DNA of 19,348 bases from Candidatus Edwardsbacteria bacterium (GCA_031082425.1 JAVHLB010000010.1:58319-77666); one strand, 5' to 3'. Shown: positions 1 through 8,275, counted from the first letter of the stretch. The notes: generated by a model not told the origin, from the letters alone. Made by a program: numbers and translations.

Positions 1-405
1 CCATAAATCGATTTTCCCGCCACAGGACCATAAGGTTTTTCTATCTCCGTAATATATCTTAGGTGAAAGAATATCTGCCTTTTCACAATTATCAAATAAT
101 ATATTTAACGCATTACCCTCCAACTCGGCATCATTATTAAGCAAAAGCACATATTCCGGATTATATCGGGACATTGCATATTTGACAGCGCGATTATTAC
201 CCCCAGCAAAGCCATAATTACAATTAAACTTTAATAAATCAATCTTGGGCAATAATTTTAGCTGGTCATATGAACAATCCGTCGATCCATTGTCTGCAAT
301 AATTACCTTAGTGACAATATTGTTTTGCCATATTATCGATTTGGCAGCTTTCAGGGTTAGTTCTGAATTATTCCAATTTAAAATTATAATAGCTACGTTA
401 ACCAT
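1..405 (-). CDS. Family 2 glycosyltransferase, partial (C-terminus beyond the left edge)
   Basis: I read this gene directly from the reverse complement; 135 codons run from an ATG at 405 to the window edge without a stop. The protein starts MVNVAIIILNWNN, then has ADNGSTD (residues about 37-43) and LLLNNDAE (about 88-95). These are the nucleotide-sugar binding and metal-binding (DxD-like NND) motifs of GT-A fold family 2 enzymes, most like rhamnosyltransferase-type GT2s. It should transfer a sugar to the growing lipid-linked repeat unit on the cytoplasmic face. It is the last visible gene of the A+T-rich cassette and follows the flippase gene by 43 bp. Acceptor and sugar cannot be predicted. 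The family call is secure; the linkage is unknown. Confidence 0.88.
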   Translation of the reverse strand, partial: MVNVAIIILNWNNSELTLKAAKSIIWQNNIVTKVIIADNGSTDCSYDQLKLLPKIDLLKFNCNYGFAGGNNRAVKYAMSRYNPEYVLLLNNDAELEGNALNILFDNCEKADILSPKIYYGDRKTLWSCGGKIDLW

Positions 406-448
406 AACCAATACAAGTTAGATAAATTATTTATTTTATAATATTATT

Positions 449-1717
449 CTATTGAAATGAACAAGCAAACAAATTAATGCCCTTTTTAGCAACAGCCTTA
501 TACATATATAACAATATAAATATTTCCGTCACAAGCATCGATATTGAAGCCCCTGTCGATTTATAACTTGGTATCAATAATAGAGAGGTTATAATTAATA
601 CAACCCCGCTTAAAAGGTAAATAAACATGAATTTTTTCTCCATTCCCATATTCAACATGATCTGCATGCCATATATATTGTCCGTCAATATTAGGAGGGG
701 AATAATTGACATAATCTTAATTGCAAGCGATATTAATTTATTATTTTCACCTGAAACTATTTTAGACAACACATCTGATCCAAAATAAATAAACACAGAC
801 AAAAACAAAAATAACGGCAATGCAAACAAATACACTCTTTTCAATAATTTTAATGCTTGGTATCTATCCTTTTTAAATAACAAGCCCACCCTGGGAAAAA
901 TTCCATTTGCAATAGGTACAACCATATTAGCAAAAGCCCATACAATTTTTTGTGCAATAGAAAATATACCAACATACTTATAATCTGTTGTTATAACGCC
1001 AAGAAGAAAGATATTTGTATTTCCCACAAGGGAAACCGCCAGTGATGAAACAAATATAGCCCAACCACCAGCCAACAATTCTCTAATATGCTTTATACTG
1101 GGCTTCACCAAATCTAGGATATCCATACGATGAATCAATAAAACACATATCAGGCCAGAGAACACAACTGTACCGTTAATTAGCAAGACAGCTAACGCAA
1201 GATCGTTTATATTTTTTACCAAAATGAATATTAATATGGTTGACAATAATCTCACTGTTATGTTTATAATTGCAACTGTTTTCATCTTCTCCAAGCCTTG
1301 GAGGAACCATACCGGAAACAATACGTTTCCCAAAATAGCCAAACAGGTTAAATAATAAACAGTAGAGAATTGTCCGAATTTATGAATAAATCGGGTTAAT
1401 ATAAATATAACCCCGAAAGAAATAACTGCAAATATAGATTTAATCGCTGTAACATTAATAAATATTTTAGAAAGTTCTGATCTATTATCACGGTTTATTG
1501 AAACATCTCTTGTGGCTGACAGATTGAAACCATAATCGGTAAGAACCACAAAATATTGAATAAAGGCAGCGGAAAAAGCAAGTACTCCAAAATTACCAGT
1601 CCCTAAAACTCTTACTAGATAGGGGAAGGTAATTAGTGGCAATACATAATTAGCAATTTGCAAAATAAATAATGCAGATACATTTTCAAATATTTTATTA
1701 TGAAATAAACTATGCAT
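449..1717 (-). CDS. wzx: Polysaccharide flippase, Wzx/RfbX type
   Basis: This 422-residue protein is almost entirely hydrophobic, with about 12 or more membrane helices. Its N-terminus (NYVLPLITFPYLVRVLG, about residues 23-39) is characteristic of the Wzx/RfbX branch of the MOP flippase superfamily. Length is normal for Wzx. It should move undecaprenyl-pyrophosphate-linked repeat units across the inner membrane. The start codon ATG at 1717 overlaps the stop of the methyltransferase gene by one base (TAATG), which suggests translational coupling. Composition is strongly A+T-rich like its neighbours. The family is clear; substrate specificity is not predictable. Confidence 0.9.
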   Translation of the reverse strand: MHSLFHNKIFENVSALFILQIANYVLPLITFPYLVRVLGTGNFGVLAFSAAFIQYFVVLTDYGFNLSATRDVSINRDNRSELSKIFINVTAIKSIFAVISFGVIFILTRFIHKFGQFSTVYYLTCLAILGNVLFPVWFLQGLEKMKTVAIINITVRLLSTILIFILVKNINDLALAVLLINGTVVFSGLICVLLIHRMDILDLVKPSIKHIRELLAGGWAIFVSSLAVSLVGNTNIFLLGVITTDYKYVGIFSIAQKIVWAFANMVVPIANGIFPRVGLLFKKDRYQALKLLKRVYLFALPLFLFLSVFIYFGSDVLSKIVSGENNKLISLAIKIMSIIPLLILTDNIYGMQIMLNMGMEKKFMFIYLLSGVVLIITSLLLIPSYKSTGASISMLVTEIFILLYMYKAVAKKGINLFACSFQ

Positions 1718-2697
1718 TATAGGGATTCATTACTATTTACCAAATAAAACGATGCTTGGTCTCCGGCACTATTTTTATTTAACTTAATTGCTTGCTTCTT
1801 GAATTTCCTAATCATGTTTAAGGCGAAAATAGATTTTTTTGGGCTTACGGCATAAGAATTTTCCGAAAATAAGGGAATGCCTTTTATGTATTGCTCGCTT
1901 CCCCAAAATTGAAATGGGTTTGAATCATATACCGTAGACAGCACCGCCATACCAACCTTTTTTGAAAGAATATTTATGCTTTTAATAGAAAATATATGAA
2001 AATGCCTTGGGGCATCTATTTGCACCCAATCAACCGAATATTTATTCATGGCATAAGAATCAGCCAAGGGGGTTCTTATAATAATGATACCCTTATCCGC
2101 AAGGAGGGCTTTTGCCTTGTTCAGTTCAGCAAAAGGATCGCAAATATGCTCAAGTGAATGATTGAAAATAATAACATCCCATTTGCCACTTATTGCACTA
2201 ATATTTGACTTTATAATTTTTAAATTATTTTTATAATTGATATCTTTTTCAATAAATGGATCGATGCCCAGAATATTCGTAAATCCCAAGTCTTTGAGTT
2301 CATGGAGAATAGCTCCAGAACCACAACCTATGTCCAATATTGATGAATTAACAGTCAATTTGATATGAGCTAAAAAACCTAATCGGTCATTGGGAAATAA
2401 TTCACTTAATAGCAGCCCTAAAATATTTTTCCTAAATACTGTATAGCTGTCTCTTATATTTACAAAGTATTTGAATATTTGATTTCGTCCCCTTTTAATT
2501 TGATCTAAAGAAAAGCTATAATAATTACTAGAATATTTATCGTAAATATCTTTGGGTATATCGGCAATTTGCAAACACTGACATTCCGCGCACTGAAAGT
2601 ATTTATACTTATCGCCATTTGTATACATTCTGTCTCGAACCATATACACCATATTAGCGACATCATTTTGGCATATACGACATTTCATTTTTATCAT
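1717..2697 (-). CDS. SAM-dependent methyltransferase with N-terminal zinc ribbon
   Basis: The 326-residue protein begins with a cysteine-rich segment (Cys6, Cys9, Cys36, Cys39, with Cys41 nearby) like the putative zinc-binding domain that precedes many sugar methyltransferases. A class I SAM fold follows, with motif I at LDIGCGSGA (about residues 121-129) and FNHSLEHICDP further on, typical of the Methyltransf_23 group. In a polysaccharide locus the likely job is methylation of a sugar or capping of the chain, but the substrate is inference. The start ATG overlaps the upstream polymerase stop as ATGA, and the gene's own stop overlaps the flippase start, so the genes look translationally coupled. 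An alternative start is Met4. Confidence 0.82.
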   Translation of the reverse strand: MIKMKCRICQNDVANMVYMVRDRMYTNGDKYKYFQCAECQCLQIADIPKDIYDKYSSNYYSFSLDQIKRGRNQIFKYFVNIRDSYTVFRKNILGLLLSELFPNDRLGFLAHIKLTVNSSILDIGCGSGAILHELKDLGFTNILGIDPFIEKDINYKNNLKIIKSNISAISGKWDVIIFNHSLEHICDPFAELNKAKALLADKGIIIIRTPLADSYAMNKYSVDWVQIDAPRHFHIFSIKSINILSKKVGMAVLSTVYDSNPFQFWGSEQYIKGIPLFSENSYAVSPKKSIFALNMIRKFKKQAIKLNKNSAGDQASFYLVNSNESL

Positions 2698-4046
2698 GAC
2701 AAGATATCCAATTTAACATCATGTAATCTATAAAATATCGCGTAAACAGTCCAGAACATAGTGCCATAACAAAATGATGTTATAATCACTTCGAACAGGC
2801 TGTTAAATATAGCCATTGTTAAAACAGGAATTAGCATTGCGCCTAAATATTTTATTTTCTTATTATCCCCAACCTTATAAAGTCTAGCCATTGTTATGTA
2901 AGGCATTAGAAACAGCGCAATAATTAACAATAATCCGACAGACCCAAAAGAAACGGCATAACTAATTAATATATTATTGGGATCTGCTACATAATTTAAA
3001 AAATCTTTAAACATATGCTGTTCAGGTCCCACCCCAATTATTATATTATTAATATATGCAATAAAGCCATCGTAATACATATACACCCGCACCAAAAACG
3101 AAGGATCTGTCTTCATGTGAATAAAACGGGTTGCTAAATAATAAATAAATTTATTAAATACATAATATAAAGGGATAATTAATAATATTCCGTATAATAG
3201 GTTTAAATAATTTATCTTCTTATAAGTTTTACGGAATAATTTGTTATATAAATAATATATCATTAATGTGGCAAATAATGAAACAAATGGTGCACGGGCC
3301 ATTATTAAAATAATTACGACTATACTTACTATAAAATTAAAATAAATTAAACTTTTTATTATAAAACGATTATGCCAATAGTTTCTTGTCTGATATGTCA
3401 ACATCAGCAAAAACATTGTAAGTGCGGCAACAAAAACAGATTTACCCCACCCCAAATCAAAACCCGTATGAAATTCCTGAAATGAATATCCGGAAATTGC
3501 AGTTCCTTTGATAACCGTCAGCAATAGCTGAATGATTATATAAGTATATACTAACGGGAAATAAGTGGTTAGAAATTTTTCCGTTCCTTTTTTTGAAATA
3601 TAACCGTGATTGAATAAAATATATAGTAGCATCGGGATTATAATCATTGATAACGAACCCCGCAACCCTCGATAGATATTTACCCATTTTACAAAGGTTA
3701 TTAATATCATAACCATGAAAGAAAACCATATTGTCAATATTTTGTCAATTTTAAATAATGGCCGGCCAATTAAAATGTTTTTGGAAAAATGGATGATGGC
3801 CAGCAATAAAATAAAATAAAAACCGGTATTTCTGTTAAGTGGCGTGAAATTCAATAAGATGCTTAGAAAAACAATAAACTCAGGGTATTTTAATGCTGAA
3901 ATAAAAAACGGTATACAAAAAGCAACGCCTAAAGTAAGAAGCAAGGCAAGCCAATAGTTAAAAGAATAAAACGTTATTACTAAAACACCAATAATACTTA
4001 AAGCGCTTAATAAAATATACCTTTTATTAAATAAAATCGCTGCCAT
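2694..4046 (-). CDS. O-antigen polymerase/ligase-like membrane protein (Wzy/WaaL type)
   Basis: The 450-residue protein has about 10-12 predicted membrane helices and one larger polar segment near residues 325-360. That segment contains IIGVGPEQHMF, followed by NNILISYAVSFGSVGLLL, which resembles the conserved part of the Wzy_C/O-antigen ligase family (iGvG...HN...GliGll). This family joins lipid-linked repeat units at the periplasmic face (Wzy) or transfers the chain to an acceptor (WaaL); sequence alone rarely separates the two. Its place beside wzz and wzx favours Wzy. The start ATG immediately follows the wzz stop with no gap. Composition is very A+T-rich. No gene symbol is given because the polymerase/ligase choice is unresolved. 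Confidence 0.75.
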   Translation of the reverse strand: MAAILFNKRYILLSALSIIGVLVITFYSFNYWLALLLTLGVAFCIPFFISALKYPEFIVFLSILLNFTPLNRNTGFYFILLLAIIHFSKNILIGRPLFKIDKILTIWFSFMVMILITFVKWVNIYRGLRGSLSMIIIPMLLYILFNHGYISKKGTEKFLTTYFPLVYTYIIIQLLLTVIKGTAISGYSFQEFHTGFDLGWGKSVFVAALTMFLLMLTYQTRNYWHNRFIIKSLIYFNFIVSIVVIILIMARAPFVSLFATLMIYYLYNKLFRKTYKKINYLNLLYGILLIIPLYYVFNKFIYYLATRFIHMKTDPSFLVRVYMYYDGFIAYINNIIIGVGPEQHMFKDFLNYVADPNNILISYAVSFGSVGLLLIIALFLMPYITMARLYKVGDNKKIKYLGAMLIPVLTMAIFNSLFEVIITSFCYGTMFWTVYAIFYRLHDVKLDILS

Positions 4047-5243
4047 TTAACTGTTTTTTATAAATAAATTCAAAATTGAATTGATTTTACCTATCATTTC
4101 TTTATCGGTTTTGACCCATTCGATCCATCCTATTAAAATTGAATAAATAATGCTTATCAATAACCCACAGAAAAATCCCAAAATCACAATAATACTTTTC
4201 TTCGGCCAACTCTTCTTCCAGGGCGGGCTGGCCCTTTCCAGAAACTGGATCTTGGGAGTATCCTTGGCTTCCAGTATCTTGGCATGCTCCAGCTGTTCCA
4301 CCAGCAGGGCATATACCTCCTGGTGTATTTTCACTGCGCGCATCCGGCGGGTCAGCTCAGCGCCGATATCAGGTGCTTTGGCAAAGGGAATGAACAGGGT
4401 TTTATCCTTGCCCCCCACCATCAGGTTGTTCAACTGCTGTTCAGCCTTGTCTATCTCGGTGGTTAATATTTTTATCTGGGAATTATCTTTGGTATTGTAG
4501 GATTTAAGGGCCTCCAGCTCTATTCTTTTGGTCATGATGTCAGCCTCTATTTTGGCCGACATCTCAATCAGGGCCTTCATCTCCTCGGTGATGGATACCG
4601 TCCGGAAGCGTTTTTGGAACACCCTCAGGGAGTCCTCCATCTCCCTTAACAAAACCTCCTCCTGGGCCACCCGGTTCTCGATGAACTCCCGGGCCCTCTG
4701 GCCCTGGGACATGTTGAGCCCGCTGTAGATGCTGTTCAGCACGTCTCCATAGCAATTGGCCACCTCGGCGGCTTTGTCGGCGCTTTTGTCCTCAACCGTG
4801 ACCGTTATAAAGCGTTCCTCGGTCACTTTTATGGCAGTGGCCTTGTCCAGCTTCTTGTTCACGTTGTACATGGCTTTACCGGGGTCCTTGGCCCACTGCT
4901 TGTCCTTCTTGTAATGCTTCACTAAAGCGCACTGATCGATCACCCGGCCGGTGACTGCCCCGTTCTTAAGCATAAAACCAAAAATGTCCGATGGAGTCAT
5001 CATTCCCGGCATAAAGCCCACCCCGCCCACTTCCGGATCGGAAGGCATGCCGGCCTTGAAGGCCAGGCTCATCAGGCTCATGCTCTGGCTGGCCGGAGGC
5101 ATCAAGGTGGCGGTGGCCTTGTATTTTTTGGGGATCAGTAGGCTTAGCAATAGGGCGAACACGGTGAACCCGGCCGTGATCCAGATGATGGTCCTGCGGT
5201 TCTTGACCAGGATATAAAGCAGGTCATAAAAGCTATTGATCAT
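4047..5243 (-). CDS. wzz: Polysaccharide chain-length determinant, Wzz/GNVR family
   Basis: The 398-residue protein has the polysaccharide co-polymerase layout: a membrane helix at about residues 18-37 ending in IPKKYKATATLMPP, a long periplasmic coiled-coil-rich region (about 130-320), a proline-rich return segment (RASPPWKKSWPKK) and a second helix at about 351-373. It should control chain length with the Wzy-like protein. There is no C-terminal tyrosine-kinase domain, so it is PCP-1/PCP-2a-like without Wzc. A methionine-rich stretch (about residues 47-86) sits just after the first helix. The coding DNA changes from G+C-rich to A+T-rich near position 4200 (about residue 348), suggesting a recombinant gene. 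It follows the SLBB gene by 61 bp and shows an ACGGAG ribosome site some distance upstream of the ATG. Confidence 0.88.
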   Translation of the reverse strand: MINSFYDLLYILVKNRRTIIWITAGFTVFALLLSLLIPKKYKATATLMPPASQSMSLMSLAFKAGMPSDPEVGGVGFMPGMMTPSDIFGFMLKNGAVTGRVIDQCALVKHYKKDKQWAKDPGKAMYNVNKKLDKATAIKVTEERFITVTVEDKSADKAAEVANCYGDVLNSIYSGLNMSQGQRAREFIENRVAQEEVLLREMEDSLRVFQKRFRTVSITEEMKALIEMSAKIEADIMTKRIELEALKSYNTKDNSQIKILTTEIDKAEQQLNNLMVGGKDKTLFIPFAKAPDIGAELTRRMRAVKIHQEVYALLVEQLEHAKILEAKDTPKIQFLERASPPWKKSWPKKSIIVILGFFCGLLISIIYSILIGWIEWVKTDKEMIGKINSILNLFIKNS

Positions 5244-5273
5244 ATTCTATCGAACTCCGTAAATTTTGTTTTC

Positions 5274-5297
5274 CCTCTGTGTCTCCGTGACTCTGTG
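5274..5297 (-). repeat. Three tandem octamers, consensus CAC(A/G)GAGN
   Basis: On the minus strand three octamers stand in a row: CACAGAGT, CACGGAGA and CACAGAGG. They fill most of the 61-bp gap between the export gene and wzz. Similar CACAGAG-type intergenic repeats recur in many environmental bacterial genomes, as I recall them; I could not check copy number here. No promoter hexamers are recognisable around them. Confidence 0.7.
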
Positions 5298-5304
5298 GCA
5301 AGAT

Positions 5305-6222
5305 TCAATTGGCAACTGTCCAGACGATATAGAACATGGTCATCAGCTGGCCGGTGACGGATATGTAATCCCGCCAACCCTTGATCTGCATCTCCCCCAC
5401 GATGACCACGTCGCCGGGCTCGATGGGGGTATCCTCCCTGGCCTTCAGGCTTTTGCCGCCCCAGCGGTTGATCCTGATGTTGCCGGTGCTGGCCCGCTCG
5501 CCGTAGCCCCCGGCCATCCCCAAATAATAGCTTAAAACCGTGCCCGGCTCAAAAACGAAGGTCCCGCCCTTCTGGACCTGTCCCACCACAGTCACCGAGG
5601 TGGGGGCGGTGGGAACAGTCACCACATCCCCCTCCTTTATGAGCACGTTTAGGGTTTGATCGCCGTCTATAAAAAGATTTTTATAACTGATGCTCTGAAC
5701 CACATCCGGCGTGGCCACGTTCTCGATCTTGATGTCCTCTTTGGTGGCCACCGGAGTGATCCCTCCGGCCATTTCGATGATATCCAGCAATCTCTCCCCC
5801 GGCTTGATCTCGAAGATCCCGGGGCGGAACACCTGTCCCACCACCTTGATGTTGTTACTGTTCACCGGAACGAACAATACATCACCATCTTCCAGGATGG
5901 GGTTCTCCGCTTGCTGGTTCTGATAGAGGTAATGATACATGTCCAGGGTGTCCACCACCCGGCCTTGCCGGATAAGCTGGATGCTGCGGGGCGAGCCCTG
6001 CTCGTTGGTGCCGCCGGCGGCAGCCAGGGCCGAGGAGACCCGCTCCATAACCGGCAGGGGGTATATGCCCGGGGTGCGGACCTGGCCCAGCACCTGGATC
6101 TTCATCATCGGCTGGCTCCGCAGCTGGTATAGATCCCTGCCATCTGACCGCTGCTGGGCCAGCGACACCCCGGCAAACACAGCCAGCAGCGCGGCCAGGA
6201 TCACTTTGGACTGGTATGACAT
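5305..6222 (-). CDS. SLBB-domain polysaccharide export protein
   Basis: The 305-residue protein starts with a Sec signal peptide (about residues 1-22, cleavage after SLA) and has no lipobox cysteine. Three SLBB-type repeats follow, each opening with a GQV motif near residues 46, 129 and 214. The first two continue as GQVxxPGxY/F; the third is GQVQKGGTF. The C-terminal helix (SVTGQLMTMFYIVWTV, about 288-303) may be the membrane-inserting helix seen in Wza-like exporters. It probably forms part of the outer-membrane or periplasmic export channel. It is shorter than Wza (about 380 residues), and the N-terminal Poly_export domain is not visible. The ATG at 6222 is preceded by a good GGAGG site. 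It is the first gene after the promoter at 6447-6475 and likely heads the wzz-wzy-wzx unit. Confidence 0.85.
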   Translation of the reverse strand: MSYQSKVILAALLAVFAGVSLAQQRSDGRDLYQLRSQPMMKIQVLGQVRTPGIYPLPVMERVSSALAAAGGTNEQGSPRSIQLIRQGRVVDTLDMYHYLYQNQQAENPILEDGDVLFVPVNSNNIKVVGQVFRPGIFEIKPGERLLDIIEMAGGITPVATKEDIKIENVATPDVVQSISYKNLFIDGDQTLNVLIKEGDVVTVPTAPTSVTVVGQVQKGGTFVFEPGTVLSYYLGMAGGYGERASTGNIRINRWGGKSLKAREDTPIEPGDVVIVGEMQIKGWRDYISVTGQLMTMFYIVWTVAN

Positions 6223-6245
6223 TCTGCCTCCGTTATATTAATGCA

Positions 6246-6284
6246 TAATAAAATGGCCGGAACGCTTCTATAGACGCCCGGCCA
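6246..6284 (-). terminator. Leader hairpin with short U-rich tail (possible attenuator)
   Basis: A 7-bp stem, TGGCCGG (6254-6260) with CCGGCCA (6278-6284), encloses a 17-nt loop. On the minus strand it is followed by TTTTATTATG. It lies about 24 bp upstream of the export gene start and within the transcript expected from the promoter at 6447-6475. This could be a weak terminator/attenuator or simply a leader structure. The large loop and short T-run lower confidence. Confidence 0.4.
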
Positions 6285-6446
6285 AATTAAACTATTAATT
6301 CGGGAATACTCTATGGGCGCCGTATTAAAACCTGCGGCAAAAAGCAATCAAATGGAACAACCGAAAAGCGCGACTATAATTGATTGACCGGGCCACAAAC
6401 TTTAATACAGCAACTTGTTTCCCCTCATACTGTTAAACTTTACCGA

Positions 6447-6475
6447 ATTGTATCTCAAAAATCGTTTTTTGTCAA
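6447..6475 (-). promoter_or_regulatory. Near-consensus sigma70-type promoter for the export/assembly operon
   Basis: On the minus strand a perfect -35 hexamer TTGACA (6470-6475) is separated by exactly 17 bp from TACAAT (6447-6452). Transcription would start near 6440, giving a leader of about 220 nt before the export gene ATG at 6222. The promoter lies just downstream of the glycoside hydrolase stop at 6485, so it separates the hydrolase from the export unit. Confidence 0.75.
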
Positions 6476-6484
6476 GGAAATAAT

Positions 6485-8212
6485 TCAATAAACAACTGTC
6501 ATAACTTCAAAATCCCCCGGATCCAGCCGGATGCCAGGCAATTCATCCGGAGCTCCATCGTATTCCCTCTGCTCAATGAAATTTCGTTTCCTATGGGCCG
6601 AAAGAGAGATCCGGGAGGCCTTTTTGAAGCTGTTTCCAAACGTTACCTGCACCTCTTTTGGATCCAAGCTGTCATTCCATAAGATCAGGATCGATTCGCC
6701 ATTCCTGGTGAAAGCGCGGCATTTTATCATCTCCCGGTCCTGATTTTCCTGATATTCAACGGCATCGGGCGCCGAGACGGCCCCGGATAAAACCCGGATC
6801 AAGGCCCGATAACAATCGAACATGCTGCTTTTCTGGCCGTTTGCGGAATGCACCAGGGCAAAATCAGGCGGATGGGCATCGTGGGGGTAATCATAAGCCT
6901 CGTACTGGATGAATACCTGAACCCCTTCGAAAGCGTTGATGGCCAGCATCCTGGCAAAAGCCAGGGCGGCTTCCCGGTCAGCACCAGCCTTATACGGCAG
7001 GCCGCACTCGGTGAACCATATCGGCTGGGCTATTTTCTTTTGGTGTAAATAGTTTTTTATTTTTGTCAGATCGGCCCTGCCCTCAAAACCCTTGAGCCAA
7101 TCCGGAAATCCTTGGGAACCGGAGACACTGTCGCGGGCCGGCGGGTAGGCCCCGGGATAGTTGTGCAGGCATAATGCGTCAACCAGGCCGAACATTCCCC
7201 TCCTTTGCAGTGAATCAAACAGGGCAAACCCCGGACCGCTGCAGTTGATGACATCGGGGGTGAATCCCGGGGTCAGGATCACTGCCGTGGGATCCCGCTT
7301 TCGGATCACCCGGTTGGCGATCCTTATTATCCGGTATAAAACCTCGGTTTCTTTCTGCCCTATCCTGTTGTCAAACCAGAACAGTTCCGGCTCATTCCAT
7401 ATCTCCCAGTAATCCACCTCTCCGGCATAGCGGACGACCAGCTCCTTCAGGTATCTTTCATATTGAGCCAGGAAGGAATTCAATTCTTCCTTGGTGTATT
7501 CATGAGGATCGAATTTTATCCATCCGGGAACGTATCCGCAGAGCATCACGATCTTCGCCCCCAGCTTTTTTATGCGGTGAACCTGCCAGTCGGCCTCATC
7601 CCAATGGTAACGGTCCGGATCTCCCTGAATGGCCCAGGTGCCGGGGCCGTCCACCCGGAAGACCTGGCAGGGCAGGTCTTTCAGCACCTCCATATCCCTT
7701 TCGGCCGCCTCTCTGCCGGGGGGTTGGCGGGAAAAATGTTCAATGGTTCCGAATATCGGATAAGCCAACCGGGCGCTGCAGTTGATGTTGGCAGATGCGC
7801 TCAGCGATCCGGACGAGGCAGCAAGGTTCAAAAGAAAGTCACACACATTGAGGGACCTGAAATTCAAAGTGCAGAGGCGTGATCCCCCCAAAGGGACTGT
7901 GCGGCATACGGCTTTGAAACCTTCGATATTTTCGCCGGACATGGCCAGATCGATGGTTTTTTCCCTATCGCACTTATTGGTCAACAAGACCTGAAGGCCG
8001 GTCAAATGTCCATTTATAGCCACGACATTTTTAGGCCGATGGGCCAACTCAATGCCATCTCCTTTTATTTCCACGGACATAGGGGCAGATCTCTCATCCA
8101 TTTTAACTTCCGAAGACTGTCTGACGATCGATAACCTGATGGTATCAACCTGAGCCTGGATTTGCTGAAGAAAAACCGGGATCAGCAGGATGGTCAATAT
8201 TCTTTTACTCAT
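6485..8212 (-). CDS. Secreted clan GH-A glycoside hydrolase, PslG/GH39-like
   Basis: The 575-residue protein has a Sec signal peptide (MSKRILTILLIPVFLQQIQAQ region), an N-terminal beta-rich domain (about residues 25-150), a (beta/alpha)8 barrel (about 155-475) and a C-terminal beta domain. The clan GH-A catalytic pair is plain: acid/base Glu274 in YWEIWNEPE and nucleophile Glu402 in WFTECGLP. GH39-like endoglycosidases such as PslG occur in exopolysaccharide operons and trim chains in the periplasm; the same role here is inference from context. I chose the ATG at 8212, with GGGA upstream, over an in-frame TTG at 8233. The TTG lies in the tail of a terminator and would spoil the signal peptide. 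GH5- or GH30-type relatives cannot be excluded. Confidence 0.82.
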   Translation of the reverse strand: MSKRILTILLIPVFLQQIQAQVDTIRLSIVRQSSEVKMDERSAPMSVEIKGDGIELAHRPKNVVAINGHLTGLQVLLTNKCDREKTIDLAMSGENIEGFKAVCRTVPLGGSRLCTLNFRSLNVCDFLLNLAASSGSLSASANINCSARLAYPIFGTIEHFSRQPPGREAAERDMEVLKDLPCQVFRVDGPGTWAIQGDPDRYHWDEADWQVHRIKKLGAKIVMLCGYVPGWIKFDPHEYTKEELNSFLAQYERYLKELVVRYAGEVDYWEIWNEPELFWFDNRIGQKETEVLYRIIRIANRVIRKRDPTAVILTPGFTPDVINCSGPGFALFDSLQRRGMFGLVDALCLHNYPGAYPPARDSVSGSQGFPDWLKGFEGRADLTKIKNYLHQKKIAQPIWFTECGLPYKAGADREAALAFARMLAINAFEGVQVFIQYEAYDYPHDAHPPDFALVHSANGQKSSMFDCYRALIRVLSGAVSAPDAVEYQENQDREMIKCRAFTRNGESILILWNDSLDPKEVQVTFGNSFKKASRISLSAHRKRNFIEQREYDGAPDELPGIRLDPGDFEVMTVVY

Positions 8213-8220
8213 ACATTCCC

Positions 8221-8254
8221 AAATAAAAAACAACGCCCCGGGTCACCCCGGGGC
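8221..8254 (-). terminator. Strong rho-independent terminator after the nucleotide-sugar genes
   Basis: An 8-bp all-G/C stem (GCCCCGGG at 8235-8242, CCCGGGGC at 8247-8254) with a 4-nt loop is followed on the minus strand by GTTGTTTTTTATTT. It lies 21 bp past the dehydrogenase stop and only about 8 bp before the glycoside hydrolase start codon. It should end the gmd-rmd-rmlC-rfbB-dehydrogenase transcript, or attenuate readthrough into the hydrolase. Confidence 0.88.
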
Positions 8255-8275
8255 ATTTGGTATTTTTGGTCAAAT

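Noticed and set aside
3457..3729. Minus-strand open frame of 90 codons
   Set aside because: It lies inside the O-antigen polymerase gene in another frame and has no supporting features.
8213..8233. Upstream TTG start for the glycoside hydrolase (adds MFFIWEC)
   Set aside because: The TTG lies in the tail of the terminator at 8221-8254 and would place extra residues before a good signal peptide; the ATG at 8212 fits better.
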